A program made the position numbers and the translations under genes. From positions 1 through 39,689 of IMG/VR virus record IMGVR_UViG_3300050821_003150: DNA of 39,689 nt, one strand, 5' to 3'. Below, piece by piece: positions 1 to 6,812 of this stretch. Position 1 is the first letter of the stretch; the number at the start of each line of letters is the position of its first letter. Source of the stretch: a virus. The notes under the pieces were generated by a model, which worked only from the letters and a program-made list of their open reading frames with translations, was not told the DNA's origin and searched no databases.

Positions 1-155
1 TCGACCCCGACCTCGACCTCGACCCCGACCCCGACCCCGACCACGACCCCGACCCCGACCCCGACCTCGACCCCGACCTCGACCTCGACCCCGACCCCGA
101 CCCCGACCACGACCCCGACCCCGACCCCGACCTCGACCCCGACCTCGACCTCGAC
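1..155. repeat. Hexanucleotide array with 66-bp higher-order period
   Basis: Twenty-six consecutive hexamers of form NCGACC (the last one altered). The variable first base runs T C T T C C C A C C C and this 11-hexamer order repeats exactly, giving two full 66-bp copies and a partial third. In the plus frame starting at base 1 it encodes alternating Thr with Ser, Pro or Thr. It lies at the window edge, so its true length is unknown and it may have been collapsed or cut by assembly. Confidence 0.95.
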
Positions 156-177
156 ACGCTATGCCACCATGTATTGA
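1..177 (+). CDS. 3' part of Thr-Pro/Thr-Ser repeat protein (likely continues from 39669)
   Basis: The plus frame beginning at base 1 is open from the edge to TGA at 175-177. It encodes about 50 residues of alternating Thr with Pro, Ser or Thr, then the tail RYATMY. If the window ends are contiguous it is the continuation of the gene starting at 39669, because 39669-39689 is exactly seven codons and the frame is kept. The full product would be about 65 residues. Such dipeptide tracts are extended linkers or glycosylation-prone stalks; no function is claimed. It converges with the minus-strand gene ending at 199, only 21 bp away. Chance agreement of frame is one in three, so continuity is an inference. 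Confidence 0.5.
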   Translation, partial: STPTSTSTPTPTPTTTPTPTPTSTPTSTSTPTPTPTTTPTPTPTSTPTSTSTRYATMY

Positions 178-198
178 TATTGCCGAGAACTGCTGTGT

Positions 199-531
199 TC
201 ACTTTGTTTCCTTCGGTACTTTATTCTCCCAAGGGAAGAAGTCCACGATGGCAGTTTTGTTGATGCCCATGTTCCCGACGTACTCCACTTCATTAAACGT
301 CCCTTTTGAAATACATTCGCTAAAGCGGCCAGAATCAGCTACCCAAGACGCATCTTTGAAGATTAGAAAATCCCCTTGGATGTCTTTCAGGATTCCGATT
401 TGGTGCATTGTCACGGTTCGGATTAAGTAGGCTTGCCCGATCTTGAAGGGTCCTTCTTCGTTTACCTGTTCATCGTCTACGCCATCTTCTACCAACTTTT
501 CAATGAGTTTTTCGATCAACTTTGTTTTCAT
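199..531 (-). CDS. Conserved phage hypothetical protein
   Basis: 110 residues. After a Lys/Glu-rich N-terminus (about 1-28) comes a globular domain with FKIGQAYLIRTVTMHQIG, DASWVADSGRF and a final AIVDFFPW...LP/VP-x-x-T-K type end. I recognise this pattern (GKxYLIRTVT, DASWIADTGRF, AIVD) from small conserved hypothetical proteins in many environmental phages; their function is not known to me. GGAGG lies 6 bases upstream of the ATG. It is the last gene of the minus-strand block. Confidence 0.85.
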   Translation of the reverse strand: MKTKLIEKLIEKLVEDGVDDEQVNEEGPFKIGQAYLIRTVTMHQIGILKDIQGDFLIFKDASWVADSGRFSECISKGTFNEVEYVGNMGINKTAIVDFFPWENKVPKETK

Positions 532-577
532 GTGACCTCCGTTAGGTTAAGTTATCGTCTTTTCAGCCTCTCGGATT

Positions 578-664
578 TCATTTACAAGGAACCCATCGTA
601 CTGTCCCCAACGCCCAGAACATCATCAGCACGGACAGCGGCAAGATCCAGAAAATGTGTTTCAT
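578..664 (-). CDS. 28-residue membrane peptide
   Basis: The ATG overlaps the stop of the upstream gene as ATGA. The product starts MKHIFWILPLSVLMMFWAL and ends VPCK: one hydrophobic segment (about 4-20) with a basic start and end. No homologue recognised. Support comes from the tight junction and clear membrane composition; there is no independent evidence of expression. It could be a small regulatory or lysis-related peptide, but this is a guess. Confidence 0.5.
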   Translation of the reverse strand: MKHIFWILPLSVLMMFWALGTVRWVPCK

Positions 665-861
665 TTTGCACACTCATTGCACCGACGGGGATGAGCTTTT
701 TTATCGGTTGCCGTGACTATCGGCCATTTTGCGAATTTAACGGGGTAGCTTCGGATCATGGGATAATGCCATTCGCTCGTGCGGTTTTGGAGACAAATCT
801 CACATATCGTGGTGGGCTCCTCGTATTGGGGTTCACCTTGGCGTCGTCCTAATTGATTCAT
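661..861 (-). CDS. Small zinc-ribbon-like protein
   Basis: 66 residues with CEIC at about 20-23 and CNEC at 61-64, a likely single zinc ribbon joined by about 37 residues. GAGGAG precedes the ATG, which overlaps the upstream gene's stop as ATGA. Family unknown. Several such small Cys-rich proteins occur along this operon (3176-3313, 12235-12450). Confidence 0.75.
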   Translation of the reverse strand: MNQLGRRQGEPQYEEPTTICEICLQNRTSEWHYPMIRSYPVKFAKWPIVTATDKKAHPRRCNECAK

Positions 862-1202
862 TTCTCCTCTTTTTTGTCGAGACTTTCTCTTAAACCGATC
901 TCGCCGGATTGGTAGGCTTCGGCTTGTTCGCGACTTAAATTGTCTTTTGGCCCACGCTGATGTGAGACCTTCATTCCGATGACGATATAGGGGCCGTGTC
1001 TTTCCGGAGGTTCGGCACAGCAGTTGAGTTCAACATAATAGTGGTCGTCTTGGGGCATTTTACTGAGCCATTTTATAAGGACATCACGCAGGTCGTTCAG
1101 TAATAATTTCTGATCTTCGCCATAGTAACCATCTGATTTCTCTAGTTTCAAGCAAGCGATATGATCGATGACCTTGCCGACTCCCCAATATGTGACGCTC
1201 AT
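858..1202 (-). CDS. Hypothetical protein
   Basis: 114 residues, beginning MSVTYWGVGKV. The ATG at 1202 is chosen because it overlaps the TGA of the upstream 58-residue gene as ATGA; a TTG 33 bases earlier in the same frame would lie inside that gene. The sequence is a mixed alpha/beta protein (LNDLRDVLIKWLSKMP; PYIVIGMKVS) with a charged C-terminal helix. No family recognised. Confidence 0.7.
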   Translation of the reverse strand: MSVTYWGVGKVIDHIACLKLEKSDGYYGEDQKLLLNDLRDVLIKWLSKMPQDDHYYVELNCCAEPPERHGPYIVIGMKVSHQRGPKDNLSREQAEAYQSGEIGLRESLDKKEEK

Positions 1203-1375
1203 TTCAACCCCGCCGCCTTGTTCATCTGCCGACAAAAATCCTCGGCAAGTTCTTTGGCGGCTTCGTCGTAGAAAACGGCTTTTGTGGTATCCGTGAATAA
1301 GTCATCGACGCAAAACGCACCTTTACGGTGCTTGAGTTCAATGACTACAAAGCGCAGCTGCGTTTTGTCTTTCAT
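1199..1375 (-). CDS. Small hypothetical protein
   Basis: 58 residues starting MKDKTQLRFVVIELK and ending NKAAGLK. AAGGAG lies about 8 bases before the ATG, and the stop overlaps the next start (ATGA), so it fits the operon. N-terminal beta strands, then two helices (ELAEDFCRQMNKAA). No homologue recognised. Confidence 0.65.
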   Translation of the reverse strand: MKDKTQLRFVVIELKHRKGAFCVDDLFTDTTKAVFYDEAAKELAEDFCRQMNKAAGLK

Positions 1376-1388
1376 TTCAATCTCCTTT

Positions 1389-1796
1389 TCATGGTCGGCA
1401 TCCTTTCAGGCGCGGGTGGTCAAGGCAGTAATCAGTATGGCAATCATTAAAGGCATTCATGCACGAACGCAACCCATTCACATATGATGGATCGATCTTG
1501 GTAATGTAGACGGGGTAGGGGGAAAGGATGGGTTCGTTGAGATTTAGCATCTCCCGAATGGAATAACTTGTCCATAGAAAATATGAGATCAGCATTCCAA
1601 CCGTTAATATACGAACCCACCACGGCAACACCTCTTTCTCGACGATCTTTTCCATAGGCTCTTTCAAGCTGTTCATCTTTGCTTCCACCACCATATCCTG
1701 ATACCGCCGTTCGGCGGCGTCTCTCTCAATTCGTAGGCGGTTACAGCCGTCCTGACAGGCGTCGTAGAGCTTTTTATAGTCGGGATGAAATTTCAT
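1389..1796 (-). CDS. Single-pass membrane protein with N-terminal coiled coil
   Basis: 135 residues. Residues about 5-50 are a charged helix with coiled-coil character (NRLRIERDAAERRYQDM). A transmembrane segment follows at about 59-77 (WWVRILTVGMLISYFLW). The C-terminal part has five cysteines (SCMNAFNDCHTDYC...GC) and could form disulfides if periplasmic. GAGGA precedes the ATG; the start overlaps the upstream stop. The layout resembles inner-membrane spanins or superinfection proteins, but there is no sequence support for either. Confidence 0.7.
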   Translation of the reverse strand: MKFHPDYKKLYDACQDGCNRLRIERDAAERRYQDMVVEAKMNSLKEPMEKIVEKEVLPWWVRILTVGMLISYFLWTSYSIREMLNLNEPILSPYPVYITKIDPSYVNGLRSCMNAFNDCHTDYCLDHPRLKGCRP

Positions 1797-2095
1797 GCTT
1801 CCTCAATTTTAATTGGAAATTCCGATTCGATCATCTTTTTTTTGACTTTATACATCGGTGTTCTAATGCCCTTAACATCCACCACTCTGACAGTCCCATC
1901 AGCCCAAAATTCGAGAAAGTCAACAACGTATCGAACGCCAGAGCTATGGTGGAAAGGCACCTGTCGCAGAGCAAATAACAACTCCCCTGATCTTTTCGCA
2001 AGGAGAAGGTCATTCCAATGAGCGGCCTCTTTCTTTGAACTGAACTTGGCATTTCCAACCTCCGTGGGGATATTATGGAATTTATGCCTGACCAT
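1793..2095 (-). CDS. DUF1064-family protein (nuclease-like)
   Basis: 100 residues. Recognised by a start with FSSKKEAAHWNDLLLAKRSGE, then Arg-Tyr-Val-Val-Asp-Phe and VVDVKGIRTPMYKVKKK. The motif ADF/VDFLEF...VDVKG is the signature of phage DUF1064 proteins. The D...D-x-K arrangement (VDF, then DVKG) resembles PD-(D/E)XK or endonuclease I-type nucleases, so a resolvase-like role is plausible but inferred. It sits directly downstream of the exonuclease gene, overlapping its end by 14 bases, with no obvious Shine-Dalgarno, so translation is probably coupled. Confidence 0.8.
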   Translation of the reverse strand: MVRHKFHNIPTEVGNAKFSSKKEAAHWNDLLLAKRSGELLFALRQVPFHHSSGVRYVVDFLEFWADGTVRVVDVKGIRTPMYKVKKKMIESEFPIKIEEA

Positions 2096-2666
2096 TGATC
2101 TTGGTCCGGGGATGCGTTTTCTTCCACCACTCGAAGCATTTCATCACAGAAGGCCATGTATCGATCTTGTCGCCATACTCGAAGACTTTGAAAGATCCGT
2201 CGCCAGGGAACTGTATAACTTCAAACGGCAAAAAAGGCGGTCCGTAGAGGAGCTTCAATCCTTCGCCCTGAAGCTCTGCCACCCTATCGTGATCCTTTGA
2301 ACATTTCCAATCTCGAATCCGTGTGTTTGTCACAAGATCGGCGGTCCCTGCAAAACCATATTCTTCGCAATATTGAGGAGTTTCTATGAAGGTGGGTTTC
2401 TCCTTGTGTTTTTCCCAGTAGCGTTTAAACCCCTCCCAATAGGGGATGAGAACAGGATCGATGGTTGTTTCATCGAGTGTCCCCTTCAAAAAGAGTTCAA
2501 TGGCTTTATGAACTGCTTGACCGCGTTCTTTATAAAAATCTGCGATACCTCCGAAATCTTTTGACAGACCTACCGCACGCAAAATTCCAGTGACACTCGG
2601 AACTTGTTTTCCGTCCCAAAGATATTCATGATTTTCTTCCGCAAAAGTTAATCTACCCATGCCCAT
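2082..2666 (-). CDS. PD-(D/E)XK exonuclease, recombination partner of Bet
   Basis: 194 residues with the Cas4/RecB/YqaJ-type nuclease layout: GQAVHKAIE (His53), IETPQY (Glu95), FAGTADLV (Asp110), IRDWKCS (Asp119-x-Lys121) and AELQGE (Gln133). These are the expected motif residues for a metal-dependent DNA exonuclease. With the Bet annealing protein two genes upstream it would make a two-component recombination system: the nuclease resects duplex ends and Bet anneals the exposed strand. The ATG overlaps the end of the upstream HNH gene by 19 bases. Confidence 0.85.
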   Translation of the reverse strand: MGMGRLTFAEENHEYLWDGKQVPSVTGILRAVGLSKDFGGIADFYKERGQAVHKAIELFLKGTLDETTIDPVLIPYWEGFKRYWEKHKEKPTFIETPQYCEEYGFAGTADLVTNTRIRDWKCSKDHDRVAELQGEGLKLLYGPPFLPFEVIQFPGDGSFKVFEYGDKIDTWPSVMKCFEWWKKTHPRTKINGQA

Positions 2667-3175
2667 CTCTCCTTTCTGACAATTCTCTGCGCCTGAGACC
2701 CGCTTATCCCAAATAGTCTTCCAATTTTAAAAAACGACCACTTGCTATCTTCCCGCATGGCTCGAATTGCTTGCACAGAAGAAGAAGTTAATTTACACAT
2801 GGGATTCCTTTCGCCATTCAGCCTTTTATATAAGCCCTTTTTTGCGGCATCAGAAGAATTTTCTTTTGATGTTCCCAGCCATAGATGTCTTGGGTTTACA
2901 CACGGCGGATTGTCGCAAGAATGACAAACACATTTGCCCTTAGGAATAGGGCCGCAGAATAGCTCATAAGAAAGTCGGTGCGCTTTAATAATTTTCTTTT
3001 GGTTCCAGAATACGCCGTACCCTCCCGCAAGCGCTCCTTTCCATATCCAACAGCCATCTTGAATATCGAAATGTGCAAAGAATTTCTCGCGCCAGTTTAT
3101 CTTTGCACATTTTCCACATTGACCTAAATAAAAATCCTTTGGTCCCCCACAATCAGGGCAAGTTCGTTTATTCAT
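2648..3175 (-). CDS. HNH homing-type endonuclease
   Basis: 175 residues. N-terminal zinc knuckle (CPDCGG...CGKC, 6-23). HNH_3-type core at about 64-112: [34 protein letters not shown] and N-x-x-DAAKKG. A C-terminal helix-turn-helix follows ([24 protein letters not shown]), typical of the DNA-binding tail of these nucleases. It lies between the Bet and exonuclease genes, interrupting an otherwise functional pair, as expected of a free-standing mobile nuclease. A second member with the same layout is at 15750-16217. Confidence 0.9.
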   Translation of the reverse strand: MNKRTCPDCGGPKDFYLGQCGKCAKINWREKFFAHFDIQDGCWIWKGALAGGYGVFWNQKKIIKAHRLSYELFCGPIPKGKCVCHSCDNPPCVNPRHLWLGTSKENSSDAAKKGLYKRLNGERNPMCKLTSSSVQAIRAMREDSKWSFFKIGRLFGISGSQAQRIVRKERWAWVD

Positions 3176-3313
3176 TTAGTTTTTTTCTTCCTGTTGTAAA
3201 CACTTTTTGCATGTAGCATCTTGGCGAGCCATAACCCAACAGCCATCGTCATCTGCCCCGCAAACGCATTTCAATTCTTTACCATCATAAAAAGCTAAGT
3301 GAACAGGGTTCAC
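3176..3313 (-). CDS. 45-residue zinc-finger peptide
   Basis: GTG start overlapping the Bet stop as GTGA; stop TAA immediately before the HNH gene's ATG. Product begins MNPVHLAFYDGKELKCVCG and carries CVC, one Cys (GCW) and CKKC, four or five cysteines suited to one zinc site. The fit between both neighbours supports a real gene. Function unknown. Confidence 0.6.
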   Translation of the reverse strand: MNPVHLAFYDGKELKCVCGADDDGCWVMARQDATCKKCLQQEEKN

Positions 3314-4263
3314 CTTATACCCCCCCGTTCGACCAGTTTTATAAGAGCCACTATCTGCTCGTCATCCAAGTCTTTTGAGCTGTCTTTTCCATACAAAACC
3401 TTAATACTCGTTTTCATCTTTTCATCCGTAATGCCCTTTTCCCTCACCATCTTCTTGAGTTGAGCATAGAACTTCGACACCGGGGGCCGTAGGGCTTTCT
3501 CAACCTCCTCTTTTGTCGATGGAGCCTGCGCTTCGTGAGCCGCTTGATGTTCCTCATGCTTGTAACCTACAGGCGGTTCCGAGAACTCTATGGGAGCCTC
3601 CTGGGCTTCCAAGGATGGGCTAGATTCAACGATCTCCGCTTCTGGCGGCTCTTTTACGTCTTTTGGCTTCGGCATGGCTATTTTGGGCATTTTGGTGCCC
3701 TTGTCGGCCTGTTCCATTTCTTCGGCGGCGTAGAGTCCTCCCAGCTTACGTGGGAAAGCCTTCCTAAGAGCGATAGCTTCCGCGCACTTAGCGAGCTGAT
3801 TGGAAGGCATTTTCTTCCAAATAAAGTCATTATCGGCGGGTTTATATTCCGTCCAAAGTGCAATGCCCACAAAAGGTTTATCGATTCCCTTTCTAAAGAC
3901 GGATACTTTTGATGCAAAAGGCGGCATACCGGACACCCACACATCAACCCACTTTCCATCGGTATCGCACCACTGGGTTTCCTGACCGTTGTATTCATCG
4001 GTTTCCTCCGCTTTCATCCGTAGCGCGTCAATGCCGATCTGAAACGTGACACGGTCTTTGCGCTTGATCGAATAAATCTCCCGACCAAACGGGTCCATGC
4101 CCTTCGCCTGACAATACTGCAAGAACAACTGAATCTCGTCCGGCGTATGGTCTTTACAGACGGTTCTCTGCAACAGATCCACCTGTTCCTGAGTCAGCGC
4201 AACCTTACGGATGGCCAGCTCCCCTGTTTCTTTGTCTAAGATTTCGATTTCTTTGTCAGTCAT
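3310..4263 (-). CDS. bet: Phage recombination protein Bet (RecT/Red-beta family annealase)
   Basis: 317 residues. The first 185 match the Bet pattern: DEIQLFLQYCQAKGMDPFGREIYSIKR, FQIGIDALRMKAEETDEYNGQ, a W-C-x-x-DG-W segment and KCAEAIALRKAFPRKLGGLY with EEM. This family binds single-stranded DNA and anneals complementary strands. The C-terminus (about 190-317) is Pro/Glu/Lys-rich followed by a helical end that may bind partners. AAGGA precedes the ATG, one base after the methyltransferase stop. It works with the exonuclease at 2082-2666. Confidence 0.92.
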   Translation of the reverse strand: MTDKEIEILDKETGELAIRKVALTQEQVDLLQRTVCKDHTPDEIQLFLQYCQAKGMDPFGREIYSIKRKDRVTFQIGIDALRMKAEETDEYNGQETQWCDTDGKWVDVWVSGMPPFASKVSVFRKGIDKPFVGIALWTEYKPADNDFIWKKMPSNQLAKCAEAIALRKAFPRKLGGLYAAEEMEQADKGTKMPKIAMPKPKDVKEPPEAEIVESSPSLEAQEAPIEFSEPPVGYKHEEHQAAHEAQAPSTKEEVEKALRPPVSKFYAQLKKMVREKGITDEKMKTSIKVLYGKDSSKDLDDEQIVALIKLVERGGIR

Positions 4264-4264
4264 T

Positions 4265-5245
4265 TCATTTTCCTTTCAATCCCATCAATCTTTCAAATGC
4301 TTCTCTCGCTTGGGCTGGAACCACGCTATTGCCCAAACACTTAAGACGGTCCACTCGGAAGGGTATCCCATAAGCCACTCGACCCACGTTGGGTTCAGAC
4401 TCCCACCAACCTTTTCTTCCAGCGTCGGGTGGAGCCCGACGCTGGAATATCCTCCGACTTTGTTTGCTCTTGGCGTGGGCCATTTTTTCACTTGCCCAGG
4501 AAGATCCAGGGCAAGTCCTTTGTATGCCCTGCCCTGCGGTCCCTTCCAATCCCTTGCTTGAGGGGTTCTCCAATGGACTGCTCGTCCGAGCAGTCCATTC
4601 TCGGGAACATTTCGACAGCTCTTCGCTGTTCCGTCTTTCCAATCTCTTTGCGTCGGTGTCGGCCACCTTACCTGATCGTTTAAGCTGATCAGCATTTTCT
4701 TTTTGAGCTTCCAATTCATTCTTTCCCTGCTCGCGGGTCCCCGCGAGCAGTTCGCATCGGGAGTGCGCCAGAAGGAACCATCGCTCTCTTTTGTGGTTCG
4801 CTCCCACATCGGCAGCGGATAACATTCCATACCGACAGTCATAGCCGATTTCGGCCAGAGCTTTGAGGACAGCTCCAAGTCCTTTAGTGCGAATGTTCGA
4901 GACATTTTCGAGGAAGATCCATTCGGCTTTTGTTTCTTTTGCCAATCGGCATATTTCGCTAAATAGACCGCTCCGTTTTCCTTCCAAGCCAACCTGCTTT
5001 CCTGCAACACTGATATCCTGACAGGGGAAGCCTCCATAGATAATGTCGATGGGTGGCAACAAGCCTGATTGCAATGTCCGAACGTCATCCCAAACAGGAG
5101 CGACGGGCAGATCTCCGCTGGACATTCTCGATAACAGGACGCCGATTGCATATCTATCGTTTTCACAATAGGCAACGGGCCTGACGTAGCCTTCCAGAGC
5201 CTTTGTGATTCCTCCGATTCCGCTAAATAAATCCAAGCCATTCAC
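4265..5245 (-). CDS. dcm: DNA (cytosine-5) methyltransferase
   Basis: 326 residues with motifs in canonical order: FSGIGG (I, 7-12), CENDRYA (II), GGFPCQDIS with nucleophile Cys75 (IV), FLENVSNI (VI, 111-118), HKRERWFLLA (VIII, 151-160) and LKCLGNSVVPAQA (X, about 302-314). The specificity region between VIII and X is repetitive (VADTDAKRLERR, LENPSSKGLEG, MAHAKSKQSRR). GTG start overlaps the upstream TGA as GTGA, with GAGAGG 5 bases before. It would methylate cytosines, probably protecting phage DNA from host restriction. The whole gene is also open in a second frame on the same strand (4285-5241). Confidence 0.93.
   Translation of the reverse strand: MNGLDLFSGIGGITKALEGYVRPVAYCENDRYAIGVLLSRMSSGDLPVAPVWDDVRTLQSGLLPPIDIIYGGFPCQDISVAGKQVGLEGKRSGLFSEICRLAKETKAEWIFLENVSNIRTKGLGAVLKALAEIGYDCRYGMLSAADVGANHKRERWFLLAHSRCELLAGTREQGKNELEAQKENADQLKRSGKVADTDAKRLERRNSEELSKCSREWTARTSSPLENPSSKGLEGTAGQGIQRTCPGSSWASEKMAHAKSKQSRRIFQRRAPPDAGRKGWWESEPNVGRVAYGIPFRVDRLKCLGNSVVPAQAREAFERLMGLKGK
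4285..5241 (-). CDS. Overlapping second reading frame inside the methyltransferase gene
   Basis: 318 codons, open in another frame of the same strand, spanning almost the whole methyltransferase. Its ATG follows directly on the upstream gene's TGA (TGAATG), with GAGAGG 9 bases upstream, a better-spaced start than the methyltransferase's GTG. The product has four Trp-[Pro/Arg]-Thr-Pro repeats (158, 193, 224, 254), e.g. WPTPTQRDWKDG, and ends with SLNPTWVEWLMGYPSEWT. I recall hypothetical phage proteins with this WPTPT...NPxWVEWLMGxP pattern. These repeats are the shifted reading of the methyltransferase repeats. It may be a real overprinted gene or an echo of constrained sequence in frame one. 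Confidence 0.4.
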   Translation of the reverse strand: MAWIYLAESEESQRLWKATSGPLPIVKTIDMQSASCYRECPAEICPSLLFGMTFGHCNQACCHPSTLSMEASPVRISVLQESRLAWKENGAVYLAKYADWQKKQKPNGSSSKMSRTFALKDLELSSKLWPKSAMTVGMECYPLPMWERTTKESDGSFWRTPDANCSRGPASRERMNWKLKKKMLISLNDQVRWPTPTQRDWKDGTAKSCRNVPENGLLGRAVHWRTPQARDWKGPQGRAYKGLALDLPGQVKKWPTPRANKVGGYSSVGLHPTLEEKVGGSLNPTWVEWLMGYPSEWTVLSVWAIAWFQPKREKHLKD

Positions 5246-5427
5246 GCTAACCTCTCTTTGAACTGCGATTGATGAATCATCCCGATAAATCCTCTGGCGG
5301 TCATCAGCCGGATAAACCCTCCCGGCCTCTTCTCTAAAACCGTAACCTCAGACCCATCCGTCAGCCTCCACTTTTCCCCTCGTAATTGAGGCAGCACTTT
5401 CTTAACCTTGGGATTCTTGGGTGGCAT
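5242..5427 (-). CDS. Small basic hypothetical protein
   Basis: 61 residues, beta-rich (KWRLTDGSEVTVLEKRPGGFIRLM), resembling a small SH3- or KOW-like barrel, without a recognised family. Start overlaps the end of the SLOG gene by 26 bases; no strong Shine-Dalgarno, so coupled translation is likely. Its TGA doubles as part of the GTGA start of the methyltransferase. Confidence 0.6.
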   Translation of the reverse strand: MPPKNPKVKKVLPQLRGEKWRLTDGSEVTVLEKRPGGFIRLMTARGFIGMIHQSQFKERLA

Positions 5428-5758
5428 TTTTAATCACCGAATGTAATTTTCCTGCTTTTTTTGCAATAGCAATAGAAATCTTTGTTCCCTTTGATTCCCC
5501 ATCCCAGAACGCAACCAATTTATCGCAGTAATCTACAATCTGCTGATTGCGTAGGGCTCCGGCTTTTTTCCCGTATTTTTTCCAATCCGGCCTAAATACT
5601 TTGACGGGGACAAAAAAGACAGTACTCCATTCTTCTGCTATCCTATCTGCTCCTTCGGCCCCGCCTGTTACAATTTCCGAAGGATTCAATTCATCAAGAA
5701 CCCTGAAAATACTTCTCATGTCGTTCCATGTTCTTGACCCCACTACGGCCAACTTCAT
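5402..5758 (-). CDS. SLOG-fold protein (DUF2493/YspA-like)
   Basis: 118 residues with the full pattern: KLAVVGSRTW (1-10), EIVTGGAEGADRIAEEW (28-44), VFRPDWKKYGKKAGALRNQQIV and DKLVAFWDGESKGTKISI. This is the Rossmann-like SLOG domain (DUF2493), whose relatives bind nucleotides or nucleotide-derived ligands. The GGAxGAD loop is the expected phosphate-binding site. Phage copies have no settled role; nucleotide signalling or DNA metabolism is possible. TGAGG precedes the ATG. Confidence 0.88.
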   Translation of the reverse strand: MKLAVVGSRTWNDMRSIFRVLDELNPSEIVTGGAEGADRIAEEWSTVFFVPVKVFRPDWKKYGKKAGALRNQQIVDYCDKLVAFWDGESKGTKISIAIAKKAGKLHSVIKNATQESQG

Positions 5759-5937
5759 TTTTTAACCTCAGACCTCAAAGCCATGTCGACCGCTTCCGTA
5801 AACGTCGGGGCCATCCCGAGAACATTCAGTGACCCATCCTCAACCTCAACCCCCACCGCAAAGAGATTGCCCATCCAATTCGATTGAGCGGCCCAGTTCT
5901 TTTCCTTTAAGACCTTGCAAGCTTCCGTATGCGTCAT
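5755..5937 (-). CDS. Small hypothetical protein
   Basis: 60 residues; ATGA overlap with the upstream gene and GAGG 6-7 bases before the ATG. Pattern of an N-terminal helix (THTEACKVLKEKN), central strands (LFAVGVEVEDGSLNVLG) and a C-terminal helix (FTEAVDMALRSE). No family recognised. Confidence 0.65.
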   Translation of the reverse strand: MTHTEACKVLKEKNWAAQSNWMGNLFAVGVEVEDGSLNVLGMAPTFTEAVDMALRSEVKK

Positions 5938-6266
5938 ACCAAACCTCTTTCTTTGAGTGAGTCCAGAACCGATTTTTCACCCGTGGGAATATAGAGAACC
6001 TTCGAGGTCGGAAGCAAGGCGTATTTCTCCAACCTGATTTTAATCACGACCAGATTTTCAGGACGATTGTCGGATTTGTTCAGTCCGATATGAAAGACGC
6101 GCTCATCCTGAGCGATAGCCTTGCCCCGTTCGCGTTCCATGACGGCATGGGATTCCGGTATCCAGGCGCGTTCCCCTCCCGGCTTCACCTTGATCTTGAT
6201 GTAACCTCGGCGGGAACACGTGACCGAACCGACAGGATAGCGGGACTGTCTTTCGTAAATCTTCAT
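5934..6266 (-). CDS. HNH-like protein, active site altered
   Basis: 110 residues. Residues about 37-75 follow the HNH_3 pattern: SHAVMERERGKAIA, then VFHIGLNKSDNRPENLVVI. Usual members have His-His before the Asp/Gly-Asn segment; here the first is Phe, so activity is doubtful. The N-terminal part (RGYIKIKVKPG) is the small beta region common in these proteins. AGAGG precedes the start. It may be a retired nuclease kept as a DNA-binding protein. Confidence 0.65.
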   Translation of the reverse strand: MKIYERQSRYPVGSVTCSRRGYIKIKVKPGGERAWIPESHAVMERERGKAIAQDERVFHIGLNKSDNRPENLVVIKIRLEKYALLPTSKVLYIPTGEKSVLDSLKERGLV

Positions 6267-6736
6267 GGTTTAACCTCTTTCCGAAGCACGATAAAGAGAT
6301 TCCGGCTTTTGGAATAGCGCACCGTAAAGGGAAGATCCGCTTTACGGATGGCCCCAGACGTAGCGACATGAATGGAATGAACCTCTTTCTTATTCCCATC
6401 CTTCGGCCCTGAGAATGTCAGAGCGTTTGGTTTTCGCAAACCTCGTAATTGCTCGACCAGAGATTCCTTAAGAGCCTGAAACCTCCCGAACCTTGACGTT
6501 TCAACCCATAGTCGGGCTTCCCGGTCCTGCACAACATTAAACTCTAACCCCGTGGGAGCGTTCTCTGTAACCTTTTTTGGAGTGTGTCCATTGCCGTTAA
6601 ACAGCTTGCGCCAGGTATAGATCGAATAGTCTGAAACACCCGCTAACTGGCAGAACTTCCTGGGACTGATATGATCCGGCCTGGCATCGAACTCTGCGAC
6701 TAACCTTTTTTTCTCTTCGTTGGTATAGGTTTTCAT
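6263..6736 (-). CDS. Helix-turn-helix protein, putative regulator
   Basis: 157 residues. The first 45 form a transposase/Sigma70-like HTH: YTNEEKKRLVAEFDARPDH, SPRKFCQLAGVSDYSIYTW. The rest has no recognised domain but looks globular, ending in strands (FTVRYSKSRNLFIVLRKE). No catalytic DDE residues or inverted repeats are seen, so it is not an insertion sequence. Its place two genes downstream of the ribbon-helix-helix gene and the strong promoter suggests a regulator. Confidence 0.6.
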   Translation of the reverse strand: MKTYTNEEKKRLVAEFDARPDHISPRKFCQLAGVSDYSIYTWRKLFNGNGHTPKKVTENAPTGLEFNVVQDREARLWVETSRFGRFQALKESLVEQLRGLRKPNALTFSGPKDGNKKEVHSIHVATSGAIRKADLPFTVRYSKSRNLFIVLRKEVKP

Positions 6737-6743
6737 TTCATCC

Positions 6744-6812
6744 TCACTTTCTAAGAAATAGGCACAACCGCCCGGCTAAGATTCCAATACAAAAGATCGT
6801 TAAGCACGACAC
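6744..6812 (-). CDS. 22-residue hydrophobic peptide
   Basis: GTG directly after the TAG of the ribbon-helix-helix gene, with AAAGG about 8 bases upstream. Product MSCLTIFCIGILAGRLCLFLRK looks like a tiny membrane peptide. It fills the gap to the HTH gene. Short length means the call rests on position and composition only. Confidence 0.35.
   Translation of the reverse strand: MSCLTIFCIGILAGRLCLFLRK

Noticed and set aside
1-155. CRISPR-like or iteron array at the left edge
   Set aside because: The units are contiguous hexamers without spacers; it is a coding microsatellite with a 66-bp period.
6263-6736. Transposase gene or insertion sequence
   Set aside because: Only the N-terminal HTH is transposase-like; there is no DDE domain, no terminal inverted repeat and no target duplication.
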